A DNA stretch of 64,000 nucleotides from assembly GCF_018499875.1 (NCBI RefSeq), contig NZ_JAHBAY010000001.1:913928-977927 (forward strand), read 5' to 3'. Both the position numbers and the translations under genes were made by a program. Below, piece by piece: positions 62,369 to 64,000 of this stretch (positions are counted from its first letter, which is position 1; each line of letters begins with the position of its first letter). The notes beneath the pieces were generated by a model, which had not been told where the DNA came from, ran no database searches, and was given only the letters and a program-made list of their open reading frames with translations. Source of the stretch: Kineosporia corallincola (GTDB lineage: Bacteria; Actinomycetota; Actinomycetes; Actinomycetales; Kineosporiaceae).

Positions 62369-63481
62369 ATGACCCAGCTCACCCCCGACGAGTCCGCGCA
62401 GGCCGCCGTGGAGCCGCTGCTCGCGGAGTACGAGGAGCTGGAGCGGCAGCTGGCCGACCCGTCGATCCACGCCGACGCCGGTCTCGCCCGCAAGCTCGGC
62501 CGCCGCTACGCCGAACTCGGCGCCGTGCACGCCGGCCACGAGGTGTGGCGCGCGGCACTCGACGACCTCGAGGCCGCCCGCGAGCTCGCCACCGAGGACG
62601 CCTCTTTCGCCGAGGAGCTGCCCGCTCTGGAGGCCGCGCTCACCGAGGCCCGGGAGAAGCTGCACCGTCTGCTGATCCCCCGTGACCCGGACGACTCGCG
62701 CGACGTGATCCTGGAGATCAAGGCCGGTGAGGGCGGCGAGGAGTCGGCCCTGTTCGCAGGCGACCTGCTGCGCATGTATCTGCGCTTCGCCGAGCGCAAC
62801 GGCTGGCGCACCGAGATTCTCGACTCCACCGAGAGCGATCTGGGCGGCTACAAGGACATTTCGGTCGCGGTGAAGTATCGGGGCACCCCGGGCCCGGGCG
62901 AGGGCATCTACGCCAAACTCAAGTACGAGGGCGGAGTTCACCGGGTGCAGCGGGTTCCGGTCACCGAGTCGCAGGGCCGGATCCACACCTCGGCCGCCGG
63001 CGTGCTGGCGCTGCCCGAGCCGGACGAGGCGGTCGAGATCGAGATCGACCCGAACGACCTGCGTATCGACGTGTACCGGTCGTCCGGCCCGGGCGGCCAG
63101 AGCGTCAACACCACCGACTCCGCCGTGCGCATCACGCACCTGCCCACCGGCGTGGTGGCCTCCTGCCAGAACGAGAAGTCGCAGCTCCAGAACAAGGAGC
63201 AGGCGCTGCGCATCCTGCGCGCCCGGCTGCACGCGATCCAGGTCGAGGCCGCCCAGGCCGAGGCCTCACAGGCCCGGCGCTCGCAGGTGCGCACGGTCGA
63301 CCGGTCCGAGCGGATCCGCACCTACAACTACCCGGAGAACCGGATCGCCGACCACCGAACGGGTTTCAAGGCCTACAACCTTGACCAGGTGCTCGACGGC
63401 GAACTCGACGCGGTGATCCAGTCCTGCCTGGACGCCGACGAAAGTGCCCAGCTGGCAGCCCTTCAGAACGTTTCCTTCTGA
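62369..63481 (+). CDS. prfA: Peptide chain release factor 1
   Basis: The product (370 aa) recognises UAA/UAG stops and triggers peptide release. The catalytic GGQ motif is in [20 protein letters not shown] (GGQ near residue 239). The stop-codon-recognition region lies around [21 protein letters not shown]-terminal long helices and C-terminal [14 protein letters not shown] complete the fold. prmC, which methylates the GGQ glutamine, follows directly with a 1-base gap. Confidence 0.97.
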   Translation: MTQLTPDESAQAAVEPLLAEYEELERQLADPSIHADAGLARKLGRRYAELGAVHAGHEVWRAALDDLEAARELATEDASFAEELPALEAALTEAREKLHRLLIPRDPDDSRDVILEIKAGEGGEESALFAGDLLRMYLRFAERNGWRTEILDSTESDLGGYKDISVAVKYRGTPGPGEGIYAKLKYEGGVHRVQRVPVTESQGRIHTSAAGVLALPEPDEAVEIEIDPNDLRIDVYRSSGPGGQSVNTTDSAVRITHLPTGVVASCQNEKSQLQNKEQALRILRARLHAIQVEAAQAEASQARRSQVRTVDRSERIRTYNYPENRIADHRTGFKAYNLDQVLDGELDAVIQSCLDADESAQLAALQNVSF

Positions 63482-63482
63482 G

Positions 63483-64000
63483 ATGGCCGAGCTCAAGCAC
63501 GTTCTGGCGGCCGCGGTCACCCAGCTGGCGCAGGCCGGGGTGCCGTCGCCGTCCGCCGACGCGAACATCCTTCTGGCACACGCCCTCGGCGTGGAGCGGC
63601 GTGACCTGGCCCGCCGGGTGATCGTCGGCTACCGCCTCACCGACGACGAGACCTCCCGGGTGGCAGAGCTTCTCGGGCGCCGGGCGGAACGTGTTCCGTT
63701 GCAGCACCTGACCGGCACGGCCGGCTTCCGGCGCATCGAACTGCTGGTCGGTCCGGGGGTTTTCGTGCCCCGGGTGGAGACCGAGTGGGTGGCCGGACTG
63801 GCCGTCGAGGCGGCCGCCGCGCTGGAGAGTCCCCTGGTGGTCGACCTGTGCACCGGCTCCGGGGCGATCGCGCTGGCGGTGGCCGACGAGGTGCCCGGGG
63901 CCCGGGTTGTGGCGGTCGAGCCGGGACCCCCCGCGGGGGGGGGGGGCCCCCCCCACCGGGGGGGGCGGGGGGCGCGGGGCGGGGGGGGAGGCGGGGGGCG
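63483..64000 (+). CDS. prmC: Protein-(glutamine-N5) methyltransferase PrmC, incomplete
   Basis: From ATG 63483 the protein reads LAAAVTQLAQAGVPSPSADA, an N-terminal helical domain, RVPLQHLTGTAGFRRIELLV, then GVFVPRVETEWVAG and the SAM-binding start VVDLCTGSGAIALAVAD. It methylates the Gln of the release-factor GGQ motif. The reliable reading ends near 63925, after about 148 residues of an expected ~280-300. The remaining bases to the window edge are G/C homopolymers that do not encode a plausible protein. The NPPY catalytic motif lies in the lost part. Confidence 0.85.
   Translation, partial: MAELKHVLAAAVTQLAQAGVPSPSADANILLAHALGVERRDLARRVIVGYRLTDDETSRVAELLGRRAERVPLQHLTGTAGFRRIELLVGPGVFVPRVETEWVAGLAVEAAAALESPLVVDLCTGSGAIALAVADEVPGARVVAVEPGPPAGGGGPPHRGGRGARGGGGGGG
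63925..64000. other. Low-complexity G/C homopolymer stretch, probable sequence artefact
   Basis: From about 63925 the sequence becomes runs of G and C (a run of ten or more G near 63940, several more after it) with almost no A or T. This abruptly breaks the prmC reading frame. It is typical of poly-G read ends or a mis-assembled contig tip rather than genomic sequence. Nothing should be annotated from it. Confidence 0.75.

Overview
This window is very GC-rich DNA from an actinomycete-type chromosome. Codon third positions are strongly G/C, starts are often GTG or TTG, and many neighbouring genes overlap as ATGA or TGATG. The right-hand order argS-lysA ... hom-thrC-thrB-rho-rpmE-prfA-prmC is the standard actinobacterial arrangement. 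The combination of a type VII secretion (T7SS/ESX) locus, Xfp-AckA and MutAB would fit a Kineosporiales-like organism, but that placement is an inference. No genus can be fixed from the sequence alone.

Left part (1-18000): a polyprenyl diphosphate synthase, a divergent GntR/FCD regulator, a membrane-anchored small protein, an OafA-like acyltransferase with an SGNH domain, a cold-shock-domain protein and an unknown low-complexity protein. The phosphoketolase-acetate kinase operon (xfp-ackA) follows, then a secreted SGNH esterase, a small membrane protein, a hipBA toxin-antitoxin pair in which hipA is frameshifted, tRNA-Arg(CCG), a second GntR regulator, and a small alarmone-hydrolase-like HD protein.

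Centre (18030-44951): a complete T7SS locus with eccE, mycP, two WXG100 genes, eccB, eccD, eccC, secreted-substrate candidates, a beta-helix/AAA+ protein and an unknown ESX-associated protein. A toxin island lies between eccE and the rest. It holds a 2042-residue protein with an N-terminal WXG-type export domain, a long charged linker, two tandem HExxH (zincin-like) modules and a C-terminal tip that reads as a RelA/SpoT-type nucleotide pyrophosphokinase fold. Two small genes are translationally coupled to it, and paralogous copies of one of them (one intact, one decayed) lie on both sides. This looks like a T7SS-delivered polymorphic toxin with a (p)ppGpp/(p)ppApp-synthetase-like warhead. It is the most interesting system in the window.

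Right part (45004-64000): argS, lysA, a small XRE regulator, the methylmalonyl-CoA mutase operon mutA-mutB-(UBP zinc finger)-meaB, a tail-to-tail histidine kinase/response regulator pair, the threonine operon hom-thrC-thrB, rho, rpmE, prfA and the start of prmC. The last ~75 bases collapse into G/C homopolymers that look like a sequencing or assembly artefact, so prmC cannot be read to its end.

A family of intergenic hairpins sharing the core TCGTCGTCC recurs at least six times, mostly just downstream of genes. Several members look like intrinsic terminators.
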